NCBI RefSeq assembly: GCF_002999335.1
Contig: NW_020312752.1
Span: 62,001 to 126,000 of the forward strand
Direction of reading: 5' to 3'
Length of the DNA stretch: 64,000 nt
DNA from: Cyclospora cayetanensis
Lineage: Eukaryota > Apicomplexa > Conoidasida > Eucoccidiorida > Eimeriidae
The notes under the pieces: generated by a model
Told to the model about the DNA's origin: nothing
What the model saw: only the letters and a program-made list of their open reading frames with translations
The model's database searches: none
Program-made: the position numbers and the translations under genes
Shown: positions 1-12,952 of the stretch, in pieces
Position numbering within the stretch: the first letter of the stretch is position 1
Layout of the letters: every line of letters starts with the position of its first letter

Positions 1-556
1 AAGTTTCGTTTGGTTTGGGGCCGAGGGCCATCCCTTGAAGGCCGTCTGTTTCTCCACCCATCCTGTTTCCTGCATCTTCTTCCCTCAAAAGAAGAAGCAC
101 AGTCTTAAATCCGAAAGTCTAAAGGCAGAAGAAAACTGGTGTCCGGAAAGACCTCAGCAATCAGTGGTAGTGGAGGCAGGAAAGACATCCCGCTCCTCCC
201 CCATACGAGCTGCGGGCCGAAAGGGCGCAGCCGACTTCAATCGCGTTTTGATGTGTGTGGGACTCTTATAAAGAGGATATAAACTTACTACGTGCGTGGG
301 CATGCGTGCGTGCATAAGGGCATAAAGTTATGTGCGCATAAATATGCATTCATGCATTCAATTATATAGACAGCATCCATAGGCTACGAAGGGAATCCAG
401 CAACAGGTTTTCGCCCATCCCCTTCGGAAGCAGTGACAAGATCCCCAGTATTTGCATTGCGATCACTGCGTCAGCTCTGTAAGGGCTATATATAATATAT
501 TTCACATCTATTGAGCAGCAGCAGCAGCAGCAGCCGGAGAGTAATTTTGAGACGAG
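1..556. other. Upstream non-coding region with an AGC run
   Basis: No convincing exon is visible here. The stretch has short AT-rich patches and an uninterrupted run of seven AGC units at 514-534, just upstream of the start codon at 557. It is probably the promoter and 5' leader of the zinc-finger gene. Promoter elements cannot be assigned from sequence alone. Confidence 0.5.
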
Positions 557-3500
557 ATGCAGGCAAAGGCTGCAGGTGCAGCGGCCCCGCCGGAACGAGA
601 GCCGTGTAATGTAGCAGCTCCCCCTGGCCTTGAAGCCCTAGGTACTGCACCAGGTTTTGGTGGCTGCACAACAGCCATATCAGCAACATCCAGCAGCCCC
701 TCAGCAGCGAGGGAGGGATCTGAGGGTCCCCGTAGGCTCCCCCTCTCCGGGTGTACCTCCTATCGTTCCGTGGCAGCAAGGGCGCTAACAGACGGTGCAG
801 GGGGAAGGAGGGACGCAGGTGCGGCGGCTGAAGTGCAGGCTCCAGCTACGCCACCATACAAGGGGAGAGGCGTGACGGTCTCTCGATCCGCAGACAAACT
901 GGCAAGAGAGGAAAAGGGTCAGGGATCTCGATTAGGGGTAGGGGGAGGAGGATATATGGAAACAGGTGCTCCTCCGTTTGCTAATTCCACCTCATCAGCA
1001 GCTTCTTATTCATCGTCCTCCTTATCTGCAGCAACGCCTCCTTCCTCCGCTTCCACCTTTCTTCCTGCATCAACCCCATCCTCCTCTTCGCCAACGATCT
1101 CTCTTGTTTCTTCTGTTTCCTCTTCATCTGGTGGCCAGTCGGGGCAAGAAAAAACACGTCGCACGCAAGAAGCGCGCTTGCAGGCAGAGATTCAGTTGCT
1201 CTGCCCCTTGCCCGTACTAGACGAATCACTAGAGCATCCGCAAGAGCTCCACAAACTCAAGACGCTTTTTGTTGACGAGACGGTCAAAGGGCTCCCGAGA
1301 CGTAAATTTCCTTTCACCCCTCGATACGCACCTCCACGTACTATCCTGCCTCTGTTTCTATCAGTGCCATGCTAACTGTAACGGAAACTGTGCCGGAGGG
1401 TACGACGGGCTTCTTTAGTCTATCTCTAGGGCTAGAGGTCATGGGTATTTGCATGCACTGATGAGAACACGCTTGACAACAATGTGCGCACCGTCGCAGT
1501 GCTGGGGTTCGCGGCTCGGTAACGTGGGATGGATATACGAATGTATGGGTACAAGGCCTATCGATGCTCCTTTCCAGTTGAACGAGGCTGCTGTCTCCGA
1601 ATCCTGTCTCTCGCCGTGGGGTATAGCACGCATTGTAGCGTTTACGTGTGTCTCTCCTTCTCCTTTTCTTCGCTCTACGCAGGTCGCTCACCCATCGATC
1701 CATCTACCGGCCGTTTGCTGTACTGGGATCGGCCATGCTACGCCTTTGACTCTCGAGGGGCTTCGTGCGCCTCGGGGCTAAGCTGCGCCTTTTGCCATAC
1801 GATCGAAGAGCTCCTGCTTCACCCCGCGCGGTTCCGGTCGGAGCTTATCACGTGCAGCAAAGAAAATAACGCTTGGCATGCCGCCTCCTCGATTGCGGAA
1901 CTCCGCCTGAGAGCTCCCGAGGCGTACGGCCTAGAGGCTCACCTGAGGCAGCTGCATGACGGGAGCGTGCATCCCCTTGAACGAGTGGATGAGACCACCG
2001 CCCCACAGGAGCCAAAAGACAGATATAAAGATGACAAGAACCATGGGAAAGTCTGTAAAGACGCAGGCACGCCGCAAACTCCCAAAAGGACGCACCTTTC
2101 AAAGCAGCAGCGGCACCAGCAGCAGCTGCAACTGCAGCAGATCCTGAAACACAGCTCGAATGGCGAACCGCGGGAATCGCGAACAACAGCGCAAAAGGCC
2201 AAGCAGACTGCACCCATAGAGGAGGCTCGGGCATACAGCAGCAGCAGTACGGAAGCAAACAGTGTGGAGGAGTCTTGCGGTGGCAGCAGCTCGGGCTGCT
2301 GTAGTGGAGTGGCGGACTGCCGGGTCCCCCGGTTCGAGTACTCGATTGTCGGATCTCCCCTCCCTTCTTCCTCCAGCGTTAGCGGAGAGGGGAATCTTTT
2401 GGGCAGTGGCAGCGGCTGTGTCAAATGCAAAGCGCCTTATGCCGAGGAAGATGCATCTGCAGTTTCACAAAAGGTGCAGCTGCTGGCACAAGAAGCAGCG
2501 GCAAGAAATGCTACGCAGCCCGCGGAAACAAGTCTGGCAGTCTCCGTCAACCCTAGCCCCTGCAATGGCCAAAGCGGCAGTTTCGCCGCGGAAGCCGCTG
2601 TTCTTGCCTTAGGATCCACGGCAAGATCCCGTCTGACGTTTGGGTGGGAAGACCAGGACGGCGCTCTCAATCTTTCTTCCTTCAAAGTTTTCCCTTGCCG
2701 CCATAAGCATTCTCTATCTCACGACAAGAAATACTGCCCCTTTTATCATAACTTCAGAGACAAGAGACGGTAAATCCCATGGTACTGATTTCAAGTGCAG
2801 ATGCGTTGTTGTTGTAGCCCGTTGCTGCTGCATCTCGCTTGCGCTGCTCCGCCTCCTGAGAGAGAGAGAGAGCCTAGGCATGACACGCTCCGTGCACCTC
2901 TGCTCCAGGATATGCCTGTGTGCTTGTGGCACTGAGAAGCAGATCGTAGGGAGCCAGGTGATGCTCAGAACAAAAACTCCGGCTAGCTGTATGCGTGTAT
3001 CTTCGCCCCTGCTATCAATAGGATCTGCCGTTCCAATTGTTGCCTGTAGTGTCGCAAATTCCTTCATGGTTTTCGTTTCTTAGTGGCTGGCGCTTCTTTC
3101 TTCAGTGGCTTCTGCAATACGGAATTGCTGTGCTGTCAACAGGTTCCCTGTGACTTACCGGGCGGAGCAGTGCGAGGAGCATTTCGATTTAGATTCGTCC
3201 ACACTCCAGTGCTCGAAAGGGGACGCGTAAGCCAAAAGCCCCTGTAACTGCGAACCAATCGAAATGCAGCACGCTCGCTCCACCTTGAATGCTCTGAAAT
3301 GCAGTGCGCGCCCATCTCCATATCTCGCATCGCAGTTGTATTTCTATGTAATATCAGCACAAAGTCATCTGATGTTTATTGCAACACCCAAAGACACTGA
3401 TCTATATGGCGCACAACACCTATAAGTGTTCCAAGGGAAGAGTAAAAGGACATGTACAATCACCATCTCATGCGTTCATAAGATCAACCTGATGAACACG

Positions 3501-6500
3501 AGCCGCATGGGTAGCTGGGCTGCGCTGTGCCTTGAGAGCTGTACATGGAGAACCAGTTGCCGTGTGGAAAGTGCTAAGCGGCGCACACGGCATCTTAAAG
3601 TACCTCTATTAGCCAGTAGTCCAGTTAGCAAGCGGACTTGCGCCCTTCTGTCTGACAGTTGCCACATCAGGCAGTGCTGGGAGCATATATACATGTATAT
3701 AATTATAGATATGCATATGTGTTTGCCCCATTGATACAACGATTGATCTTGTGGTACATCTTGGGCAGCCACGCCAAATATTTGGTATATCCTGGCGTTC
3801 CGGTGCGCGCTGCAGGTGCGAGAAAAGCCACAATAGACACGAGCTCCTCTATCATCCGACAATATTCAAGCAGCGATTCTGCTCCTCATACGCAACCAGG
3901 AATGGAGTGAGGACAGTACTTGAAGTGCAGCAGTCATTTAGGGAATACATGAGAATATGGAAAATGCATTCCGATCTGCGGGTAGCGTCCGTGTTTCTTT
4001 ATTGTCGAGGGTGCCTCGCTGCGTTAGAACCCGTATTCATTTTTCTCATAGCTGCCGAGCGGCCTCCCCGTGTAATTCCGCATCTAAACCACGCTGTTGA
4101 TGATTCCTTCTGACGCGCCATTCCCGCTCCTACGCCTCTAGATGAATACGTGTTTCGGTTTCTGCATCAGACCGAGCGCTGTGGAAGGGGTCAATTCTGC
4201 GCTTTTGCACATTCTCGAGAAGAAGTTCGCGCTCCCCTCTTCACGATCCAGGAGGAGACATGCCCTTCCGTCGGTTCTTTTTTCCCTGCCCTGCCTCTCA
4301 TAGATTAAAGCCCCTGTGCAACAACTCATTCCCTACAAGGTGGCACATCGTGAAAGAGGCTGGTCGTATGTTTAGGGTATAGAGAGATGTGGAAAAGAGA
4401 CTTTATGTGTCTTACGTTGAACACACTCATGGAAAAACTGGCTGTACATTTTACGGGCTCTCCGGATACAGGGGATTTATAGTTGCATGCTGTTTGTCTC
4501 TTCAGAGCGACTTCTTCATGCAGCATTTCAAGACCGTCTGGTGCCCCTACGGAGTGCAGCACGACTGGTATACTTGTGTGTATGCGCACACGTACCAAGA
4601 CTGCAGGCGATCTCCTCAAGTTGGTGCGTTTTCAGACGAAGTTTATCAGGAAAGGGGGCTTGCTAGGGGTACCAGGGGCGAGGCCAGGGGAATGGGGGGG
4701 AGCGCAGGTGCGCTGGCAAATCGGAACGGAGAACAGGGGAATGCTGCGGCATGTGGACAACAGTCATCTCGCTAGCTAGCCATGCATAGGAAACATTTCC
4801 TCAAGGGCGAGCGGTCATGATTCGTATCCTTGCCTCTGTAGCGGCAGTGGTCTGCATTATTTATGCGCTCGTTCATATCTGTGACACGTCTGCGTTGTCC
4901 ATGTGGGCTCCTGTCTCCCTATGCCTACCGTTTCAGGATACGGCAGCGAACCCTGCCCCGCATGGAATAAGGACGTGCATTCGGCAGATTACGCCCGCAG
5001 ATGCCCTCACGGGTGCGCCTTTTAACTAAATGAGAGGCATTGCTTTCTGGAGAAGCAGCATTACACTTCTCGCCGTGCTAGCTCGCTCCGCTTATCGGGT
5101 GCCCCCCTTTATGGGCGTCTCTGCTCAGCCGCTCCGTTCCCTGTGCTTCCCATGCAGAGCCTGAGGCTCTTGACTAGCCCCCTTGTCCTTTAATCCTCTT
5201 CATCTCCTCCTCCTCCATGTTCTCTCCCTAGCTTTCAGCCAATGTGTGCGATGCTCCAAATTATTGCACGGAAGGAATCAGAGTACCTCCTTGAGCGATG
5301 AACACGTATAGACGCCCCTGTATACTTGTGGCCGCATATCTGTGCTTGCCCTGCTTCAGCACACTCTGCCCGTACTCGCATGGCAGCAAAGAACAGCTTT
5401 ACCACCCCTCCTACTACAAGACAATGCCCTGCATGGACTTTCGCTCGAAAGGGCGTGGCGGGGGCGGCAACAGTTGCCCGCGTGGAGTCCTCTGTGCGTT
5501 CTACCACGAAACCAGCGAGCGGCGATGGCCTTTGCGCATTTCCACTGATTATTCGACTCCTCTCCCATCACAAAGGAATTCTTTGCTGCAGCCGCAATTC
5601 CTCAGACCGCCCCTTTTCAACTTGGATGACTTCGAAGCCTTTGGGCATACCAGGTAGATTTGCGTCTGCTTCTTGGCTTTCGACCGCGCGAAGGTGTAAA
5701 TAAACGTAGAGGGTGGGGAAAGCAGGGGTGTGGCGCGGCTGTTGCGCGTTCCCCCCGGTCCATCTGCATACAACCGGCTTCCTCTCCGACATCTATGTGG
5801 TTTCCCTCTACCTGTATATGCATTTTTGTCGTCTTTGGAGCTGCCTGCGCTCTGCCGCAGTCGCAAAACGAGCTCAAAGAAGGACGTAAGTACGCCCGAG
5901 GCATCTAATGGCAACCGCCGCAACGGAGGAGGGTTCAAGCGAGCGGACTCAGCCGCATTAGCAGCAGCAGCAGCAGCAGTAGCAGCAGCAGCAACCAAAT
6001 CACTACCTTCAAGTAATAGAAAAAGGCTCGAGAACACTGTGGCAGCAGCCGGAGAATGTGGACGTGAGCAGCCTCAGCAGCAGCAGGATAGACAGGATAC
6101 CCTAAAGTCACTCAGTACGTCTGCTTCGGTGGTTACTGCGTTGCCATTCAAACAGCAGCAGCAGCAGATGGCAGACGGAGCATCCATTTCCTTGGGCGGA
6201 TCCCTCTGGTCACTAGAGCAGCAGCAGGAGCTAGCAGCCTCAGATATCAAAGGGATGAAGAGGCAAAGCCTTCTTGAAGACCTTAGGTACGGGGCTGGGG
6301 TTGAGCAGCATCTGCAGCTCCAGCAGCAGCAGCTCCTGCAATTCCAGCAAGACATGAAACAGCAGCAGGCACTGCAGCAGCTTGCTGCCAGTTTGGATAC
6401 AAACACAGCATTGAGTTCTTGGGTGCTCCAGCAGCTTGCGGCAGACGATGACGTAGCGGCGGCAGCTGCTTCGTCCTTTGACCTCCGCTCGAAGCAGCGC

Positions 6501-9500
6501 CTCATGGTATCCCAGACGCACATCAAGCTGGGGGATGCCTGCGTCTTTCCTCAGTTGCAAATAGACGGGTCTTTAATCGGCACTGACCTCCACAGTGACG
6601 CTTCAGCGTCGCCTTGGGGGCCCCAGCAGGAGCCGCCTCTCAGTACACCTCGGGCTGTGGGGGGGGAGGAAGTTTCTTCGAGAGAGCTTCCTGCTACCCA
6701 CCGGCCTCTGGAGCTTCTTTCCCCGGTGGAGCAGCCGCTGGGGGGATGCACGGAGGGGGGGCCAAGTGTGGGGGCAACACGGAGCGCAAGCCTTTTCGAC
6801 AGCAGTGGCCTCTGGGGTGTTGCGCATCAGGGGGGTCCTTCGCCTGGGGAAAGGAGTCCGTTTGAGCACTGTACCTTGAGCCAGGAAACAGAGAAACGCA
6901 CATGCAACGACGCAGCAGACGTACTCCTGCAAATGCTCGGGAGGGCTGCACAGGCTCCAAAGTGTGGCGCGGAGGCCGCTCCTCAGAGAGGAGGGGGGCC
7001 CCCCGAGCTGTGCTACGGGGCAGACGAGTTCTCTGACGCTGCAGCCCGATTACCCCCTATTCCTCCCCCCACCCTCCACTGGTACTGCCAGGCAGCGGCA
7101 GAAGAGCAATTCATGCACAGCAGCAGTGGCAGCGGTTCGCAGCAGCAGCAACGGAACCTCGAAGACACCGATGCAGGCGAGGAGCGCCTCTTGAGCTCCG
7201 CGATGAGCTTACAGCGTCTGGTCACTTTCGACTCGGAGGGCCTTCCCCAGGCGTCTGCAGGGGCCTCCACTGCCGCGCTGTCCTTCTCTTTGAGCCTTGC
7301 CGACGATGGCTTCCCCGTTAACGCCGACGCGGGCTCCATCTTCGAAAATTCGGCGTCTTCTCTTCCTCTGTCGGGCGCACGCCTTGCGTCTGTGTATCTC
7401 ATAGCCTCCAACGAAGAAGCTCAGCAGAAGGCCCTTTGCCGACTGGTGGCGGCGAGAGCGTGCCCTAAGCTGCTGCTGCTTCATAAGCGGCGTATGGAAT
7501 CTCAGTCTGAGGCCGAGCTACGCATTAGCGCAGCACGTGCAGGCTATGCCTTGACGACATCGAGGTCTTCGACAGGTGACATGGCCGCGGTAGCATCAGT
7601 TCCTGACCGCTGCTGTGGTGGTGACTCGGAGTTTTCTTTCTGGAATACTTCTGGAGCGTCGCTCAGCCTCGATTACCCACCTTGCGGGGTGCATGAGGTT
7701 GCCGAGCTGCTCGAGAGGGCAGCCACTTGTGGGACCCACGTTTGCGTGCTGTATCTTCACTCGAGCCAGGAGGATCTGCTGAGTGCATGCAAGTCTTTGG
7801 CAGCATACTGCGCAACGCAGGAGGTTGCTGCAGCGCAAGAGCGAATCTTCCTTCTGCACCTCTGCCCCTCGGTACCCCCGCAGCAACTCCAAAAGCACCT
7901 GCTGCCGCATGCAACAGCCCTCCCGCTCTCCCGCCTCCGGCGGTGGGCAGCTCTGCTGAAGGGCCCTTCAGTAGGACATTTGAAGGGGGGTCTCCGGGAA
8001 CCCAAATACGACACAGAGGACCGGTTACTGCAGGCGCACAGCCAGCATTCGGCAGCGATGACACCTACGACAGCGCCTCCTGCCGGCGGCAGCAATAGCG
8101 ACCACAGTGCCGACGGAGCAGAAGCCGGAAGCTCGGAGCGTTGGCTGCAAAAAACTGAAGACGCGTGGGCTGCAGGGTCCCCTACGTGCTCGGTATACAG
8201 TCTGCCGTATATGCATGAGGATTTGCAGTGGACGCCATGGTGGGGCTTTGGTTCGCCAGAGGAAGACGGCAGGGTGGGTATCGAAGGCAAACGGGAAGAG
8301 TTTGCTATAACTCCCCTTAAAAGGGAGCTGGAATTCGCACTCGCAGAAGCCCGCCCTTCCATCCACACCTCAGGGCTTCCCTGTGTCCTGGTAGAGCTCG
8401 ATGATGACGTGGGAGACTGGTGGCTCTCCTCGAGAGCTGCAAGTCAAACCACTAAAGCTGCGACGGCCGATGCAGCAGCAGCAGAGCAAAGGACGAGCCC
8501 TCCAGGACTGCCGGCAACCCCCGTGAGCCGCATGCAGGGGCATGCCGCCGCTATAGCAGGCGGCGGAGGAACCTTGCATAGGGAAGCCCCACGCTGCCTC
8601 TTGCCGCATGCAGAGGAGCTGGAAGCCTTGGGTTTTTCTGTTCTGACATCCGAGGATAGAGGGATCAAAGTCTGGAAACAGCAGTTGGGGGCGTCTTGCG
8701 CGGTTCATTACGCTTCAGGGGCCCCCCTGGAGGGCTCTTGCAAAGGAATCCTCGCCAAGGGCCCTCGCCTGGACCCCAGGCGCCCTCATGCAGCAGCCCA
8801 TAGATGGGCATCGTGGGGCACCCAGAGGTTGGGATCTTCGCATGGTCAGATGGTGCTCTTTAGAAGGACTTTGCCGCCGACTGCCTCTGCAAGTCTTGTG
8901 GAGGCACTCCGTCTGTTGGCGAGCGCTCACACGCCTGCAGGAGCCTCCTGGGGCCTCTTGAGCTGCGTGAACGTCGTGCACTGCAAGGAAGCGGAGAACT
9001 CTGCGGTGTACATACAACTCCCAGACGCATTCTCAACCGCGGACACACTGTGGGTGTGTAGCCTGCAGCAGCTGCTGACGGGATGCGGCGCCCATGGGAA
9101 CCTAAACGAGGAGAACGCAGGAACAGCCAGCCTTCGCAAGGAGGCCGCATGGGACAGCCAACCGGCTGCTACAAGCTGTTGCGTGTGCGGGGAATTCTTT
9201 GAAAACCAACATACCGCAACGAGGCCTCCACCAGGCTGCTGCCTGCTGCAGAGGCACAGTACCTGCAGCGCGCTTTTGAAAGCGGAGAGCTGGGATCCGT
9301 GTCCATGTGCTGTACTTTGGCCAAATGGGGAAGGCAAACGACAACAGCAACAACAACAAGTGCAATTCCCTTCTGAGTCCCTTAGACGGCTACTGCATGA
9401 CATATGCGCCTCCGTCATTGAAGCCTATGGACTCCTGCAGCAAGTGGTTATAGCAACCCATCCGTCTAAAAAGGCGAAAGAGGAGGCAGAGGGAGCTTTT

Positions 9501-11652
9501 GAATTCGCAGTTGGCCTGAAGGATATCCTCGTTGCAGGACACAAAGATGGGCGGCTTTTCGCTTGCGTGGATCTGGTAGCGCCGCATGTTCTCCTGGCCG
9601 CTCTGAAGACCACAAGAGCAGCAGGAAGCATTCAGAAAGGGAGTGCCTCTCAGCTCCGGGATGTCTTGAGAGATATCATATCATCGGTGCTAACACGGGG
9701 GAGTTCTGCTCCGCCGCAGCTGAGGGGGGCTCCTCTGGCTGCCAACCTGCTGGGGTCCCTGTGGCGCTGTGGGCAGAGGGAAGCTGTGAGCTGCTGCAGC
9801 CACCCTTTCTTTTGGAGTTGCTCAGAGCGCCTCAGTTTCCTGCAAGTCGCACTCGCCTTGGCCCATATGCCGCAGCAGTTGCAGCAGCGGCAGCTCGAAG
9901 ATACAGCAAAAGGCGTAGATGGGGCCTGGGGTGCCAAGCTGGCAGTACACATCAGGGGCGTCACCTGCACCGGCCAGTCGTGGCTGCTGGCAAAGGCAAG
10001 GAAGGAGTTCTACGAGGCAGAAGAACCCCTCGCGGGGCCCCCCGCTCTAGATGTTCTAGTCTTAGCGGATCGGTATGCCATTTCTATCGGCTTCAAGTCA
10101 TCGACGCCCTTCGTCCTTGCTGCTTGAGCTTGCCCTCAGCCCTCATTTTCCTGAGACCCGAATAGCAAGCGAATGTTTAAAGTGCACGGAATTTGTGCTT
10201 TCAGAGACTGTGTGTCTACTGCCAAACTCGCATGTCTTGGGACTTGGGTGCAAGCTCGACCCAGTTTTCTCTCTGCACATCTGGAATTCTCACTTTTGCT
10301 TTGCTTCGCCCTTGCTCAGGCTGCGCCAACGGTGGCTGTACTTCAGCAGCCAGCTCGCGCCCGAGTGCGTGGCTCACCTGTTGCAGGAGATTGGACATGG
10401 CTCTGCGCTACAGCAACAGAGGCAGCACCAGCTGCTCTTGTTGGTACAACATGCAGATGAAGTACTGTCTACACATGTTGAGACAGAGGCCCCGGGTCTG
10501 CTCCTGTCTGTTTTCCTTCTGGCACGAGAGAATCCGGATGTGCTGCAAGTAAGCACCGGCAGAGCAGACACGCACCCTCTTCTATCTCATACCTAAAACT
10601 CAATTGGTTGACCCTACCATGCGCCTTGATACCACCGCACTCGGGGATTCCCATGGGTTCCATTAGTGTCTTTTAACGGCTCTACTCCACAAGGTGTTGT
10701 AACAGCTGCTTGGTTAGGGCCGGCAAAGAGTTTTATAGTGCTCCCGTGGGCAGCTTGGGGATGAAGGGGCTGGAGAGATGTGCATCCTAAGGGCTTCTGC
10801 ATGATATGTAAACGATTCCCCTGCATGGGCGGGCTACTTGTTCAGATGATGCACGCATCGCCTTCTTTGGCTGCTGTACGGCATGCCCTTCAAACAACAG
10901 AAGATATGAACTGAATCTTTGAATTGGAAAACAACAGCCATACGGCTCCGAGGACGAAGGCAGAGGGAGAAGTAAAACGGCGAAGGAAGAAGGAGGCTGA
11001 GTTTGGTATGCAAACAAGGCATATCAATGTATCAATCAGAGAAGGGCGCTGAGCTTTCTTTCTGACGACGCCGTAGCAGTCCGCCCCCCCTTAGAATGTT
11101 TCAACATTGGAACATGAGGGGGGAAATTAGAAGACTCAGCGAAACAAGGAAGGCATTTTTGTGCTGCCCTCCCTTCCTAAACATCTACCCCTTGGCCGCG
11201 TGGATCCGCTAAAGAACGGACCACACTGATGGGGGTATACGTATTTCTTATTACGTATGCAGGCCTTTTGAGGTCTCATTTGAATTTTTCATTGTTCTCC
11301 TATGCCCACTTCCCGCTTTTTCATATGCGTCTGATTTTTCTAGTGTTGCGGGGATGGCACCGCGCTGGTACTTACTCCAACAGTGCGAGGAGCTCAATCA
11401 GCCCGTTTTTGAGTGCTATTTGCTGGTTTTCACTTCTACAAGAGGATGGGGAGGGACGAGAAGTACAACCTTCCAAACGTTCCCATGCAGGTTTATGCGT
11501 AAGTCCAGTCTTCCACTTATGTTCGCGCTGTGCGGCCCCTGCAGCCTGGTAATGTGCTGTTGCTGTTTGAAGTCACACAAACACCTACGCCGGAAGAATG
11601 GAAGGGAGAAAGCCTTTCATCAGGCCCCAGCAGATTCCCACACTCAGCATGA
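557..11652 (+). CDS. UNK-like multi-CCCH zinc finger protein with long polyGln-rich C-terminus
   Basis: Twelve exons join in phase: 557-1337, 1683-2769, 3143-3226, 3816-3906, 4171-4269, 4506-4623, 4937-5012, 5360-5653, 5861-10072, 10320-10548, 11443-11490 and 11545-11652, giving about 2408 aa. Seven zinc fingers are seen. A CCCH finger (C279, C289, C295, H299) is followed by two CHCH-CCCH-CCCH triplets, starting at C599 and C727. The second triplet reads C727/H733/C738/H742, then C760/C776/C782/H786, then C803/C818/C824/H828. Linkers of the type LLYHPxxxKxxxC match Unkempt-type and plant C3H proteins. Such proteins usually bind mRNA, so an RNA-binding role is inferred. Residues from about 880 on carry polyAla and polyGln tracts and no domain I recognise. 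The 4.2-kb exon is certain to be coding. The last two exons, the weak donor at 4270 and the first ATG are less sure. Confidence 0.85.
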
Positions 11653-12952
11653 GGCACGCATGCACGCCTTGGGCGATAGGAAGACGCCCGAATGGGCCCT
11701 GACCGCCTCACATGTCTTCCAGAGCTTCCTTTTTCAAGCTGGGATGGACTCAAAAGATATGCTTCTCCTCCTGGGTGAGAAGTAGGAGAGACAGTACCCA
11801 AAGAGCTCCCCATATATATTCCGCGCACTTGGGGATAGTGCATGCCGCCATGACAGTCAGCAGTAAGCAAAAGAACCATCCGTTTCACTTGCTTGCATGA
11901 AGGACGTCTGGCAACATCAATACCAAATATTTTCAGCAGCTGCACTCTGCTACTGTTACTGCTGTATGCAGTAGCAATAGCAACAGCAGCAGCAGACCCG
12001 TGTATAGTTTATTCGTTAAGAGGCCTGCACGTTTCGCATGAAATGCAGGAGAAAACGTATTTGTTTCTTTAGAACGCTAATAATTTGAAGGTTTTCATGA
12101 ATATGGAGAACGAACAACAGCAGATTCGACGGTATACAATGGGCAACAAACGCTTCAGCCCAGCTTACCTCTTATTCGTACTTCCTATTCTTTTAAGTAT
12201 TTTTAGTGTCACCTTTGCTCTATGGAAGCTCTAGAGTCTAGACCATCGGCTGCACCATCCCCTGCCCCTCCCCAGCCCACCTACTCCGCAAACGTTTTCG
12301 GTTCACTGTAGGTAATAGTGTGAAATTGACCCTCTGCGCCATTTGCATGAGGAAGGGCCCGGCGGGCTCGGCTTCTACAGCTCAATAGGGGAGCACTGAA
12401 AGGAAATAGAAGAATATTGAAGTCTCCAATCGAACAGATCAAATGGAAAGATTTCTATCGTTGAAAAAAGATTGCTCCATTGAAGGAGGCCTAAAACCTT
12501 TAAGGGCCTCCTTGAGGGGTGTCAAGATTAGGGAGCAGAAACCGCGTTTGCCTCGTTTGTTCCACATTTTCTCCGTTTCTGTTCTTTTTGGCTACGCACG
12601 GGCATGGGGGCAAACAGACTACGATGGGTAGGCGAGACTCAGGGAGCAACAACATGGCAACAGGCCGCTTGACGCCACTGCAGAGGGTCACAAATCAAAG
12701 TGAAAGGCAGAGAAAGACAGTTACCATATGCGTCAGGAAGCGCCCCTCAGACTAGCGCAGAGCGAACGAACGGGTATTGTGTTGCTTTTTTCCCGTCCGT
12801 TAAAAAGGCGTAGGGCATCTGAATAAAGACTTATTCGGTTTTGAGGACCACCAACATTTGAGGAGAAGGGAAAATAAATTTCTAGTGCCTCAAGAGAAGA
12901 CAAAGCGTATGTCTGTAATCAGATCATTCTGCGCTGCCTGTACACATGGTGT
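11653..12952. other. Intergenic, with an imperfect CTG/CAG inverted repeat
   Basis: No gene is seen between the convergent ends of the zinc-finger gene and ETFB. At about 11942-11997 CTG-rich sequence is followed after a few bases by CAG-rich sequence, so a single strand could fold into an imperfect hairpin. The rest is AT-rich and carries the 3' ends of both neighbours. Confidence 0.5.

Noticed and set aside
514..534. AGC run as a possible satellite or CRISPR-like array
   Set aside because: It is a pure trinucleotide run, typical of coccidian genomes, with no spacers.
5549..9970. Many minus-strand frames opposite the zinc-finger gene, several Cys or Ser-rich
   Set aside because: They are antisense readings of CAG/GCA runs and lack family similarity or splice signals.
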